A stretch of DNA of 64,000 nucleotides from the NCBI RefSeq assembly GCF_051401765.1, contig NW_027480571.1, positions 744,001 through 808,000 on the forward strand. The letters are read 5' to 3'. The notes beneath the pieces were generated by a model that saw only the letters and a list, made by a program, of their open reading frames with translations, searched no databases and was not told the origin of the DNA. Within the stretch, counting starts at the first letter, position 1, and every line of letters begins with the position of its first letter. The DNA is from Calliopsis andreniformis. Its lineage: Eukaryota; Arthropoda; Insecta; Hymenoptera; Andrenidae. The translations under genes and the position numbers were made by a program. This document shows, piece by piece, positions 1 to 11,969 of this stretch.

Positions 1-1047
1 CTCAATCCTCAACCCTCAATCCTCAACTTCCAATCCTCAATACCCAATCCTCAGTCTTCAAACCTCAATCCTCAATCCTCAATCCTCAATCCTCAATCCT
101 CAATCCTCAGTCCTCAAACCTCAATCCTGAATCCTCAATCCTGAATCCTCAATCTTCAGCCCTGAGTCCTCAACAATCAGTTGTCAATCCTCAATCCTCA
201 ATAGAACGTCCTCAATTCACAGTTTTCAATACTCAATACTCAATCTGCAATCTTCAGATTTCTATACACAAACATCAATTCTCATCACTCAACCCTCAAT
301 AGTCAGTCCACAATCCTCAACCTTCAATCGTCAATCCTCAATCCTCAATCCTCAATCTTAATCTTCAATCCTCAATACTCAATCTTCAATCCTCAATCCT
401 CAATCCTCAATCTTAATCTTCAATCCTCAATACTCAATATTCAACCCTCAATCCTCAATCCTCAATCCTCAACACTCAATCCTCAATCTTCAATCCTCAA
501 TCCTCAGTCGTCAATACTCTACCATCAATCTTCAATCCTCAATCCTCAATGCTCAATACTCAATCCTCATTCTTCAATCCTCAATACCCAATCCTCAATC
601 TTCAATCCTGAATCCTCAATGCTCAATTCTCAATCCTCAATCCTCAACCCTCAATATTCAATCCTCAATACTCAATCTTCAATCCTCAATCCTCAATCCT
701 CAGTCATCAATTCTCAATCTTCAATTCTCAATCGTGAATCCTCACTCCTCAATCCTCAATCCTCAATCCTCGTTCCTCAAACCTCAATCCTCAAACCTCA
801 GTCCTCATTCTCAATTCTCAATGCTCAATTCTCAATCCTCAATCCTCAACCCTCAATCCTCAAACCTCAGTCCTCAGTCCTCAAACCACAATCCTCAACC
901 CTCAGCCCTCATCCTCATTCCTCAATCCTCAACCCTCAGTCCTCCGTCCTCAAACCTCAAACCTCAGCCCTCAGACCTCATCCTCAATACTCAATCCTCA
1001 ATCCTCAATCCTCAATCTTCAATCCTCAATACTCAATCTTCAATCCT
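1..1047 (+). repeat. 1.05-kb segment, left copy of a 6,144-bp-offset duplication
   Basis: This segment reads the same as 6145-7191 wherever I compared the two, including rare variants such as AGAACGTCC near 207, CTATACACAAAC near 262 and CTCGTTCCTC near 769. It begins at or before the window edge, so the true copy may be longer. It contains a free-standing A landmark at 171. Similarity stops at 1048, where this copy continues with plain heptamers and the other has a TGATTCT unit. Confidence 0.9.
170..309 (+). repeat. Free-standing A landmark (reference copy of the CAGTTG subtype)
   Basis: About 20 heptamers of unusually diverged sequence: CAACAATCAGTTGTC, then AATAGAACGTCCTCAATTC, CACAGTTTTCAATAC, GCAATCTTCAGATTTC, ACAAACATCAATTC and finally a TCAGTCC unit. 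It stays in the 7-bp register, so it is a diverged part of the satellite, not an insertion. Other A copies with no B just upstream start near 3968, 6315, 7437, 12067, 14777, 18137, 21725, 22696, 23535, 24072, 27587, 28392, 28930, 33837, 36195, 37639, 38010, 46138, 54537, 56551, 59912, 60662, 61920 and 63617. Partial copies lie near 36790, 40040, 46700, 55045 and 57064. Confidence 0.85.
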
Positions 1048-1349
1048 CAATCCTCAGTCCTCAAACCTCAATTCTGAATCCTGAATACTCAATCTTCAAT
1101 CCTCAATCCTCAGTCCTCAATACTCTACCATCAATCTTCAATCCTCAATCCTCAATGCTCAATACTCAATCCTCATTCTTCAATCCTCAATACCCAATCC
1201 TCAATCTTCAATCCTGAATCCTCAATGCTCAATTCTCAATCCTCAATCCTCAACCCTCAATATTCAATCCTCAATACTCAATCTTCAATCCTCAATCCTC
1301 AATACTCAGTCATCAATCCTCAATCCTCAATCCTCAATCCTCAATCCTC

Positions 1350-2140
1350 AGTCTTCAATCCTCAATACTCAATCTTCAATCCTCAATCCTCAATCTTCTA
1401 TCCTCAATCCTCTTTCTCCAGTCCTCAACACCCGATCCTCAATCTTCAATCCCAAATCCTCAATCCTAAATTCTCAATCCTCAATCCTCAATCCACAGAA
1501 CTCAAACATCAATACTCAACTCTCAGTCCTCGTTCTCAATCCACAACCCTCAATCCTCAATCCTCGATCTTCAATCATCAATACTCAATCATCAATCCTC
1601 AAGTCCTCAACACCCAATCCTCAATCTTCAATCCCAAATCCTCAATCCTAAATTCTCAATCCTCAATCCTCAATCCTCAGAACTCAAACATCAATACTCA
1701 ACTCTCAGTCCTCGTTCTCAATCCACAATCCTCAATCCTCAACCCTCAATTCTCAATCTTCAATCCTCAATCCTCAATCTTCAATCCCCAATCTTCAATC
1801 CTCAAACCTCAGTAAACAATCTTCAATCCTCAATCCTCAAACCTCTATACGCAATCCTCAATCATCAATCCTCAATCTCCAATACTCAATCCTCAATCCT
1901 CAATCCTCAATCCTCAATCCTCAATCATCAATCCTCAATCTTCAATACTCAATCCTCAGTCCTCAATCCTCAATCCTCAAATCTCAACCCTCAATCCTCA
2001 GTCCTCAGTCCTCAGTCCTCAAACCTCAATCCTCAACCCTCAGCCCTCATTCTCAAACCTCAATACTCAACCCTCAACCCTCAATCCTCAACTTCCAATC
2101 CTCAATACCCAATCCTCAGTCTTCAATCCTCAATCCTCAA
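1350..2140 (+). repeat. Left copy of a 1,732-bp-offset duplication
   Basis: Matches about 3082-3872. Shared rare features are the TCTTTCTCCAGTCC marker (1411 and 3143), the TAAACAATC segment (1811 and 3543) and the CAACTTCCAATCC marker (2089 and 3821). The TCTTTCTCC marker also occurs at 19457, 38750 and 50063, each time followed by the same CCCAAATCC and CTCAGAACTC or related words. It therefore tags a block about 0.4 kb or more long that has five copies in the window. Confidence 0.8.
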
Positions 2141-2204
2141 TCCTCAATTCTCAATCCTCAATCCTCAATCCTCAATCCTCAACCCTCAATCCTCAATCCT
2201 CAAT

Positions 2205-2885
2205 CCTCAATCATCCACCTCAATCTTCAATACTCAATCCTCAATCCTCATTCCTCAATCCTCAATACTCAACCATCAATCCTCAATTCTCAATCCTCAA
2301 TCCTCAATATTCAACACACAACCCTCAACCATCAATTCTGAATACCCAACCATCAATCCTCAATTATCAACACTCAATAGAATATCCTGAATTCTCATGG
2401 TTCAATACTCAATCCACATTATTCATTAATCAAATTTCAATCCTCAAACATCAATCCTCAACACTCAATCCTCAACACTCAGTCCTCTCTCTTCAATCCT
2501 CCATCCTCAATCCTCAATCCTGAAGCGTCAATCCTCAATCCTCAATACTCAACCCTCAATCCTCAGTCCTCAAAACTCAATCCCGAATCCTCAATCCTGA
2601 ATCCTCATTCTTCAGCCCTCAGTCCTCAACAATCAATTGTCAATCCTCAATCCTCAATAGAATATCCTGAATTCACAGTTTTCAATACTCAATCCACATT
2701 CTTCAATCTTCAAATCTCAATACACAAACATCAATTCTCACCACTCAACCCTCAACACTCAGTTCTCAATATTCAATCCTCAATCCTCAATCCTCAACCT
2801 TCAATCCTCAATACTCAACCTTCAATCCTCAATCCTCAATCCTCAATCCTAAATGATCAATCCTCAATCCTCTATCTCCAATCCT
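2205..2885 (+). repeat. Left copy of a 2,815-bp-offset duplication
   Basis: Aligns with about 5020-5700. Three landmarks give the same offset: TCATCCACCT at 2211 and 5026, the B core at 2376 and 5191, and the A core at 2627 and 5442. The segment contains a complete BA module. It ends after CTATCTCCAATCC, where the copies diverge. Confidence 0.85.
2304..2765 (+). repeat. BA module 1 (reference)
   Basis: 66 heptamers: 10 leading units with TCAACACACAACCC, B at 2374, then A at 2626 exactly 36 units later, and 20 units of A. B reads AATAGAATATCCTGAATTC, then CATGGTTCAATAC, then CACATTATTC. Between B and A lie a CCTCTCTCTTC pyrimidine stretch, a GAAGCGTC unit and CCCGAATCC, both with CpG. Here A is the CAATTG subtype. 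The ATTATT-C-AATAAT dyad found in many B copies is broken by one base (ATTAAT). Confidence 0.9.
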
Positions 2886-3081
2886 CAAACCTCAGCCCTC
2901 ATTCTCAAACCTCAGTCCTCAACACTCAATCATCAATATTCAATCCTCAATACTCAATCTTCAATCCTGATTCTTCAATCCTCAATACCCAATCCTCAAT
3001 CTTCAATCCTCAATACTCAATCTTCAATCCTCAATCCTCTATCCTCAACACTCAATCCTCAATCCTCAATCCTCAATCGTC

Positions 3082-3872
3082 AATCTTCCATCCTCAATAC
3101 TCAATCTTCAATCCTCAATCCTCAATCTTCTATTCTCAATCCTCTTTCTCCAGTCCTCAACACCCAATCCTCAATCTTCAATCCCAAATCCTCAATCCTA
3201 AATTCTCAATCCTCAATCCTCAATCCACAGAACTCAAACATCAATACTCAACTCTCAGTCCTCGTTCTCAATCCACAACCCTCAATCCTCAATCCTCGAT
3301 CTTCAATCCTCAATACTCAATCATCAATCCTCAAGTCCTCAACACCCGATCCTCAATCTTCAATTCCAAATCCTCAATCCTAAATTCTCAATCCTCAATC
3401 CTCAATCCTCAGAACTCAAACATCAATACTCAACTCTCAGTCCTCGTTCTCAATCCACAATCCTCAATCCTCAACCCTCAATTCTCAATCTTCAATCCTC
3501 AATCCTCAATCTTCAATCCCCAATCTTCAATCCTCAAACCTCAATAAACAATCTTCAATCCTCAATCCTCAAACCTCTATACTCAATCCTCAATCATCAA
3601 TCCTCAATCTCCAATACTCAATCCTCAATCCTCAATCCTCAATCCTCAATCCTCAATCATCAATCCTCAATCTTCAATACTCAATCCTCAGTCCTCAATC
3701 CTCAATCCTCAAATCTCAACCCTCAATCCTCAGTCCTCAGTCCTCAGTCCTCAAACCTCAATCCTCGACCCTCAGCCCTCATTCTCAATCCTCAATCCTC
3801 AACCCTCAACCCTCAATCCTCAACTTCCAATCCTCAATACCCAATCCTCAGTCTTCAATCCTCAATCCTCAA
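3082..3872 (+). repeat. Right copy of the 1,732-bp-offset duplication
   Basis: Near copy of 1350-2140. It keeps the AACTCAAACATC and CTCGTTCTC words and reads AATAAACAATC where the left copy reads AGTAAACAATC. Just downstream, an A landmark at 3968 shares the AGAACGTCC variant with those at 171 and 6315. The CAACTTCC-to-A stretch at 3821 onward also matches 24 onward at offset 3,797, so this stretch belongs to two overlapping duplication families. Confidence 0.78.
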
Positions 3873-5019
3873 TCCTCAATCCTCAATCCTCAATCCTCAA
3901 TCCTCAGTCCTCAAACCTCAATCCTGAATCCTCAATCCTGAATCCTCAATCTTCAGCCCTGAGTCCTCAACAATCAGTTGTCAATCCTCAATCCTCAATA
4001 GAACGTCCTCAATTCACAGTTTTCAATACTCAATACTCAATCTGCAATCTTCAGATTTCTATACACAAACATCAATTCTCATCACTCAACCCTCAATGGT
4101 CAGTCCACAATCCTCAACCTTCAATCGTCAATCCTCAATCCTCAATCCTCAATCTTAATCTTCAATCCTCAATACTCAATCTTCAATCCTCAATCCTCAA
4201 TCCTCAATCCTCAATCCTCAATCCTCAATCCTCAATCGTCAATCTTCCATCCTCAATACTCAATCTTCAATCCTCAATCCTCATTCCTCAATCCTCAATC
4301 CTCAATCTTCAATCCTCAATACTCAATCTTCAATCCTCAATCCTCTATCCTCAATCCTCAATCATCAATCCTCAATCTTCAATACTCAATCCTCAGTCCT
4401 CAATCCTCAATCCTCAATTCTCAACCCTCAATCCTCAGTCCTCAGTCCTCAGTCCTCAAACCTCAATCCTCAACCCTCAGCCCTCATTCTCAATCCTCAA
4501 TCCTCAACCCTCAATCCTCAATATTCAATCCTCAATACTTAATCTTCAATCCTGATTCTTCAATCCTCAATAACCAATCCTCAAACTTCAACCCTCAATC
4601 CTGAATTCTCAATCCTCAATCTTCAATCCTCAATCCTCAATCCTCAATCCTCAATCCTCAATCCTCAATCTTCAATCCTCAATACTCAATCTTCAATCCT
4701 CAATCGTCAATCCTCAATCCTCCATCCTGAATCCTCAATACTCAATCCTCAATCCCCAATCCTCAATATTCAATCCTCAATACTCAATCTTCAATCCTCA
4801 ATCCTCAATCCTCAATCCTCCATCCTGAACCCTCAATACTCAATCCTCAATCTTCAATCCTCAATACTCAATCTTCAATCCTCGATCCTCGATCCTCAAT
4901 CCTCAATCCTCATTCCTCAATCCTCAATACCCAATCCTCAATCCTCAATCCTCAATCCTCAATCCTCAATTCTCAATCCTCAATCCTAAATCCTCAAACC
5001 TCAATCCTCGATCCTCAAT

Positions 5020-5700
5020 CCTCAATCATCCACCTCAATCTTCAATACTCAATCCTCAATCCTCATTCCTCAATCCTCAATAATCAACCATCAATCCTCA
5101 ATTCTCAATCCTCAATCCTCAATATTCAACACACAACCCTCAACCATCAATTCTCAATACCCAACCATCAATCCTCAATTATCAACACTCAATAGAATAT
5201 CCTGAATTCTCATGGTTCAATACTCAATCCACATTATTCAATAATCAAATTTCAATCCTCAAACATCAATCCTCAACACTCAATCCTCAACACTCAGTCG
5301 TCTCTCTTCAATCCTCCATCCTCAATCCTCAATCCTGAAGCGTCAATCCTCAATCCTCAATACTCAACCCTCAATCCTCAGTCCTCAAAGCTCAATCCCG
5401 AATCCTCAATCCTGAATCCTCATTCTTCAGCCCTCAGTCCTCAACAATCAATTGTCAATCCTCAATCCTCAATAGAATATCCTGAATTCACAGTTTTCAA
5501 TACTCAATCCCCATTCTTCAATCTTCAAATCTCAATACACAAACATCAATTCTCACCACTCAACCCTCAACACTCAGTCCTCAATATTCAATCCTCAATC
5601 CTCAATCCTCAATCTTCAATCCTCAATACTCAACATTCAATCCTCAATCCTCAATCCTCAATCCTAAATGATCAATCCTCAATCCTCTATCTCCAATCCT
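5020..5700 (+). repeat. Right copy of the 2,815-bp-offset duplication
   Basis: Near copy of 2205-2885. A third relative lies at about 8650-9320: its B core (8821) is 3,630 bp after the one here, and its A core is 3,644 bp after, so it has two extra heptamers between B and A. Confidence 0.82.
5119..5580 (+). repeat. BA module 2
   Basis: B to A is 252 bp. Here the dyad ATTATT-C-AATAAT is intact. The A half is the CAATTG subtype with TGAATTCACAG, so this module carries two GAATTC sites. Confidence 0.88.
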
Positions 5701-6144
5701 CAATACTCAATCTTCAATCCTCAATCCTCAATCCTCAATCCTCAATCTTCAATCCTCAATACCCAATCCTCACTCTTCAATCCTCAAACCTCAATCCTCA
5801 ATTCTCAACCCTCAATCCTCAGTCCTCCGTCCTCAGTCCTCAAACCTCAATCCTCAAACCTCAGCCCTCATTCTCAAACCTCAGTCCTCAACACTCAATC
5901 ATCAATATTCAATCCTCAATACTCAATCTTCAATCCTGATTCTTCAATCCTCAATACCCAATCCTCAATCTTCAACACTCAATCCTCAATCCTGAATTCT
6001 CAATCCTCAATCCTCAATCCTCAGACCTCAAACATAAATGCTCAACCCTCAGTCCTCGTCCTCAATCCACAACCCTCAATCCTCAATCCTCAATCTTCAA
6101 TCATTAATAGTCAATCTTCAATCCACAATCCTCAATCCTCAATC

Positions 6145-7191
6145 CTCAATCCTCAACCCTCAATCCTCAACTTCCAATCCTCAATACCCAATCCTCAGTC
6201 TTCAAACCTCAATCCTCAATCCTCAATCCTCAATCCTCAATCCTCAATCCTCAGTCCTCAAACCTCAATCCTGAATCCTCAATCCTGAATCCTCAATCTT
6301 CAGCCCTGAGTCCTCAACAATCAGTTGTCAATCCTCAATCCTCAATAGAACGTCCTCAATTCACAGTTTTCAATACTCAATACTCAATCTGCAATCTTCA
6401 GATTTCTATACACAAACATCAATTCTCATCACTCAACCCTCAATAGTCAGTCCACAATCCTCAACCTTCAATCGTCAATCCTCAATCCTCAATCCTCAAT
6501 CTTAATCTTCAATCCTCAATACTCAATCTTCAATCCTCAATCCTCAATCCTCAATCTTAATCTTCAATCCTCAATACTCAATATTCAACCCTCAATCCTC
6601 AATCCTCAATCCTCAACACTCAATCCTCAATCTTCAATCCTCAATCCTCAGTCGTCAATACTCTACCATCAATCTTCAATCCTCAATCCTCAATGCTCAA
6701 TACTCAATCCTCATTCTTCAATCCTCAATACCCAATCCTCAATCTTCAATCCTGAATCCTCAATGCTCAATTCTCAATCCTCAATCCTCAACCCTCAATA
6801 TTCAATCCTCAATACTCAATCTTCAATCCTCAATCCTCAATCCTCAGTCATCAATTCTCAATCTTCAATTCTCAATCGTGAATCCTCACTCCTCAATCCT
6901 CAATCCTCAATCCTCGTTCCTCAAACCTCAATCCTCAAACCTCAGTCCTCATTCTCAATTCTCAATGCTCAATTCTCAATCCTCAATCCTCAACCCTCAA
7001 TCCTCAAACCTCAGTCCTCAGTCCTCAAACCACAATCCTCAACCCTCAGCCCTCATCCTCATTCCTCAATCCTCAACCCTCAGTCCTCCGTCCTCAAACC
7101 TCAAACCTCAGCCCTCAGACCTCATCCTCAATACTCAATCCTCAATCCTCAATCCTCAATCTTCAATCCTCAATACTCAATCTTCAATCCT
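6145..7191 (+). repeat. 1.05-kb segment, right copy of the 6,144-bp-offset duplication
   Basis: Partner of 1-1047 with no difference that I saw, compared with the many substitutions between other repeat copies here. This pair is therefore among the youngest duplications in the window. The A landmark is at 6315. Confidence 0.9.
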
Positions 7192-7340
7192 GATTCTTCA
7201 ATCCTCAATACCCAATCCTCAATCTTCAATCCTCAATACTCAATCTTCAATCCTCAATCCACTATCCTCAACACTCAATCCTCAATCCTCAATCCTCAAT
7301 CGTCAATCTTCCATCCTCAATACTAAATCTTCAATCCTCA

Positions 7341-8830
7341 ATCCTCAATCCTCAACCCTCAATCCTCAATCCTCAGCCCTCAAACCTCAATCCTGAATCC
7401 TCAATCCTGAATCCTCAATCTTCAGCCCTGAGTCCTCAACAATCAGTTGTCAATCCTCAATCCTCAATAGAGTATCCTCAATTCACAGTTTTCATAACTC
7501 AATACTCAATCTGCAATCTTCAGATCTCTATCCACAAACATCAATTCTCATCACTCAACCCTCAATGCTCAGTCCCCAATCCTCAATCTTCAATCCTCAA
7601 TCCTCAGTCCTCAATCCTCTATCTTAATCTTCAATCCTCAATACTCAAACTTCAATCCTCAATCCTCAATGCCCTATCCTCAATCCTCAACCTTCAATCC
7701 TCAATACTCAATCTTCAATCCTGAATCCTCAATACTCAACACTCAATCCTCAATCCTCATTCCTCAATCGTCAATCTTCAATCCTCAATTTTCAATCCTC
7801 AATAATCAATCTTCAATCCTCAATCCTCAATCCTCAATTCTCAATCCTCAATCGTCAGTCTTCAATCCTCAATACTCAATCTTCAATCCTGAATCCTCAA
7901 TCCTCAATCCTCAATCCTCATTCTTCAATCCTCAATACCCAATCCTCAATCTTCAATCCTCAATCCTCAATCCTCAATTCTCAATCCTCAATCCTCAACC
8001 CTCAATATTCAATCCTCAATACTCAATCTTCAATCCTCAATCCTCAATCCTCAGTCATCAATTCTCAATCTTCAATTCTCAATCGTGAATCCTCACCCCT
8101 CAATCCTCAATCCTCAATCCTCGTTCCTCAAACCTCAATCCTCAACCCTCAGTCCTCATTCTCAATTCTCAATGCTCAATTCTCAATCCTCAATCCTCAA
8201 TCCTCAATCCTCAATCTTCAATCCTTAATAATCAATATTCAATCCTCAATCCTCAATCCTCAATCCTCAATTCTCAATCCTCAATCTTCAATCCTCAATA
8301 CTCAATGCTCAATACTCAATCTACAATCCTCAATCGTCAATCCTCAATACTCCATCCTGAATCCTCAATACTCAATCCTCAATCCTCAATCCTCAATATT
8401 CAAGCCTCAATACTCAATCTTCAATCCTCAATCCTCAATCCTCAATCCTCCATCCTGAATCCTCAATACTCAATCCTCAATCTTCAATCCTCAATACTCA
8501 ATCTTCAATCCTCAATCCTCGATCCTCAATCCTCAATCCTCATTCATCAATCCTCAATACCCAATCCTCAATCCTAAATCCTCAATCCTCAATCCTCAAT
8601 TCTCAATCCTCAATCCTCAATCCTCAATCCTCAATCCTCAATCCTCAATCCTTAATCATCCACCACAATCTTCAATACTCAATCCTCAATCCTCATTCCT
8701 CAATCCTCAATACTCAACCATCAATCCTCAATACTCAATCCTCAATCCTCAATATTCAACACACAACCCTCAACCATCAATTCTCAATACCCAACCATCA
8801 ATCCTCAATTATCAACACTCAATAGAATAT
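7341..8830 (+). repeat. 1.5-kb segment shared by the large units (first copy)
   Basis: Recurs at about 11970-13460 (offset 4,630) and 14680-16170 (a further 2,710). Matching points include A at 7437, 12067 and 14777, and the ATGCCCTATCC word at 7669, 12299 and 15009. It includes the rare TTCATAACTC form of the A landmark. The later two copies are closer to each other than to this one: they share CAATCCCGAATCC near the A landmark, where this copy has CAATCCTGAATCC. Confidence 0.87.
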
Positions 8831-9224
8831 CCTGAATTCTCATGGTTCAATACTCAATCCACATTATTCAATAATCAAATCTCAATCCTCAAACATCAAT
8901 CCTCAAACATCAATCCTCAACACTCAATCCTCAGCACTCAGTCCTCTCTCTTCAATCCTCGATCCTCAATCCTCAATCCTGAAGCGTCAATCCTCAATCC
9001 TCAATACTCAACCCTCAATCCTCAGTCCTCAAAACTCAATCCCGAATCCTCAATCCTGAATCCTCATTCTTCAGCCCTCAGTCCTCATCAATCAATTGTC
9101 AATCCTCAATCCTCAATAGAATATCCTGAATTCACAGTTTTCAATACTCAATCCCCATTCTTCTATCTTCAAATCTCAATACACAAACATCAATTCTCAC
9201 CACTCAACCCTCAACACTCAGTCC
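8749..9224 (+). repeat. BA module 3
   Basis: B to A is 266 bp, two heptamers longer than usual, because a CAAACATCAATCC pair is repeated. The A opening is altered to TCATCAATCAATTG. The dyad is intact. Confidence 0.85.
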
Positions 9225-9935
9225 TCAATCTTCAATCCTCAATCCTCAATCCTCAATCTTCAATCCTCAATACTAAACCTTCAATCCTCAAACCTCAATA
9301 CTCAATCCTAAATGAAAATCCTCAATCCTCTATCTCCAATCCTCAATACTCAATCTTCAATCCTCAATCCTCAATCCTCAATCCTCAGTCTTCAATCCTC
9401 AATACCCAATCCTCACTCCTCAATCCTCAAACCTCAATCCTCAATTCTCAACCCTCAATCCTCAGTCCTCCGTCCTCAGTCCTCAAACCTCAATCCTCAA
9501 ACCTCAGCCCTCATTCTCAAACCTCAGTCCTCAACACTCAATCATCAATATTCAATCCTCAATACTCAATCTTCAATCCTGATTCTTCAATCCTCAATAC
9601 CCAATCCTCAATCTTCAACACTCAATACTTAATCCTGAATTCTCAATCCTCAATCCTCAATCCTCAGACCTCAAACATAAATGCTCAACCCTCAGTCCTC
9701 GTCCTCAATCCACAACCCTCAATCGTCAATCTTCAATCATCAATATTCAGTCTTCAATCCTCAATCCTCAATCCTCAATCCTCAATCCTCATTCCTCAAT
9801 CCTCAATGTTCAATCATCAATCCTCAATCCTCAGTCCTCAATCCTCAACCCTCAATCCTCAGTCATCAATCTTCAATCATCAATACTCAGTCTTCAATCC
9901 TCAATCTTCAATCCTCAATTCTCGATCCTCAATCC

Positions 9936-10369
9936 TCAGTATTCAACACACATCCCTCAACCATCGATCCTCAATACTCAACCATCAATCCTCAATTCTC
10001 AATATTCAATAGAATATCCTGAATTCTCATGATTCAATACTCAATCCACATTATTCAATAACCAAATCTCAATCCTCAAACATCAATCTTCAACACTCAA
10101 TCCTCAACACTCAGTCCTCTCTCTTCAATCCTCCATCCTCAGTCCTCAATCCTCAAGCGTCAACACTCAATCCTCAATCCTCAATCCTCAATCCTCAATC
10201 CTGAATCCTCAATCTTCAGCCCAGAGTCCTCAACAATCAGTTGTCAATCCTCAATCCTCAATAGAATATCCTCAATTCACAGGTTTCAATACTCAATACT
10301 CAATCTGCAATCTTCAGATCTCTATACACAAACATCAATACTCATCACTCAACCATCAATACTCAGTCC
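9936..10369 (+). repeat. BA module 4
   Basis: B to A is 224 bp, four heptamers shorter than usual. The B subtype reads CATGATTC and ATTATTCAATAACC, so the right dyad arm has one mismatch. The A half has CACAGGTTTC and a CCAGAGTCC unit before it. This B subtype recurs only in modules 5 and 6. Confidence 0.85.
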
Positions 10370-10373
10370 CCAA

Positions 10374-11473
10374 TCCTCAATCTTCAATCCTCAATCCTCA
10401 ATCCTCAATCCTCAATCTTAATCTTCAATCCTCAATACTCAATCTTCAATCCTCAATCCTCAATCCTCAATCCTCAATCCTCAATCCTCAATCTTCAATC
10501 CTCAATACTCAATCTTCAATCCTCAATCCTGAATCCTCAACTCTCAATCCTCAATCCTCAATCCTCAATCGTCAATCTTCACTCCTCAATACTCAATCTT
10601 CAATCCTCAATCCTCAATCCTCAATCCACATTCTTCAATCCTCAATTCCCTATCCTCAATCCTCAATCCTCAATCCTCAATCCTCAATCCTCAATCCTCA
10701 ATCGTCAATCCTCAATCCCCAATCCTCAATCTTCGATCCTCAGTCCCCAATCCTCAATCTTCAATCCTCAATCCTCAATCCTCAATCCTCAATCTTAATC
10801 TTCAATCCTCAATACTCAATCTTCAATCCTCGATCCTCAATCCTCAATCCTCAATCCTCAATCCTCAATCTTCAATCCTCAATACTCAATCTTCAATCCT
10901 CAATCCTGAATCCTCAACTCTCAATCCTCAATCCACAATCCTCAATCGTCAATCTTCACTCCTCAATACTCAATCTTCAATCCTCAATCCTCAATCCTCA
11001 ATCCACATTCTTCAATCCTCAATTCCCTATCCTCAATCCTCAATCCTCAATCCTCAATCCTCAATCCTCAATCGTCAATCCTCAATCCCCAATCCTCAAT
11101 CTCCAATCCTCAGTCCCAAATCCTCAATCTTCAATACTCAATCCTCAATCCTCAATCGTCAATCCTCAATCTTAATCTTCAATCCTCAATACTCAATCTT
11201 CAATCCTCAATCCTCAATGCTCAATCCTCAATCCTCAATCTTCAATCCTCAATACTCAATCTTCAATCCTCAATCCTGAATCCTCAACCCTCAATCCTCA
11301 ATCCTCAATCCTGAATCGTCAATCTTCACTCCTCAATACTCAATCTTCAATCCTCAATCCTCAATCCTTAATCCACATTCTTCAATCCTCAATTCCCTAT
11401 CCTCAATCTTCAATCCTCAATCCTCAATCCGCAATCGTCAATCCACAGTCCTCAATCCTCAATCTTCAATCCT
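10374..11473 (+). repeat. Three tandem sub-repeats of about 370 bp
   Basis: The CAGTCCC word that opens each unit lies at 10374, 10741, 11111 and 11474. A second marker, TCCACATTCTTC, lies at 10625, 11002 and 11372 (steps of 377 and 370). Each unit has one 6-bp slip, TAATCT, so 370 equals 52 heptamers plus 6. Units also share AATTCCCTATCC and a GTCAATCTTCACTCC stretch. Copies differ by single substitutions such as CTTCGATCC against CTCCAATCC. Confidence 0.85.
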
Positions 11474-11969
11474 CAGTCCCAAATCCTCAATCTTCAATAC
11501 TCAATCCTCAAACCTCAAACTTCAATCCTCAATACTCAATCTTCAATCCTCAATCCTCAATCCTCAATACACAATCCTCATTCTTCAATCCTCAATACCC
11601 AATCCTCAATCTTCAATCCTCAATCCTCAATCCTCAATTCTCAACCCTCAGTCCTCAATCCTCAGTCCTCAATCCTCAAACCTCAAACCTCAACCGTCAG
11701 TCCTCGTCCTCAAACCTCAACACTCAATCCTCCATCCTCGATCTTCAATCATCAATACTCAATCTTCAATCCTCAATCCTCAATCCTCAGACTTCAGACA
11801 TCAATACTCAACCCACAGTCGTCGTCCTCAATCCACAACACTCAATCCTCAATCCCCAATCTTGAATCATTAATATTCAATCTTCAATCCACAATCCTCA
11901 ATCCTCAATCCTCAACCCACAATCCTCTACGTTCAATCCTCAATACCCAATCCTCAGTCTTCAATCCTC

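Noticed and set aside
2570..2600. CENP-B box
   Set aside because: CCCGAATCC in the BA module gives TTCGGG on the other strand, but the spacing and flanks of the CENP-B core (TTCG, four bases, A, two bases, CGGG) are absent.
2304..2765. BA module as a transposon or viral remnant
   Set aside because: It stays in the 7-bp register, has no terminal repeats, target-site duplications or coding potential, and grades into ordinary heptamers at both ends.
3543..3550. AATAAA polyadenylation signals (also near 19765, 39058, 43148, 50371 and 59943)
   Set aside because: They are chance variants of TCAATAA followed by ACAATC, copied with the larger repeats. No transcription unit lies upstream.
7669..8088. 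Identical 139-residue frames at 7669, 12299 and 15009 as a conserved gene family
   Set aside because: They are equal because the DNA was duplicated at 4,630 and 2,710 bp offsets. The conservation covers the non-coding flanks just as well.
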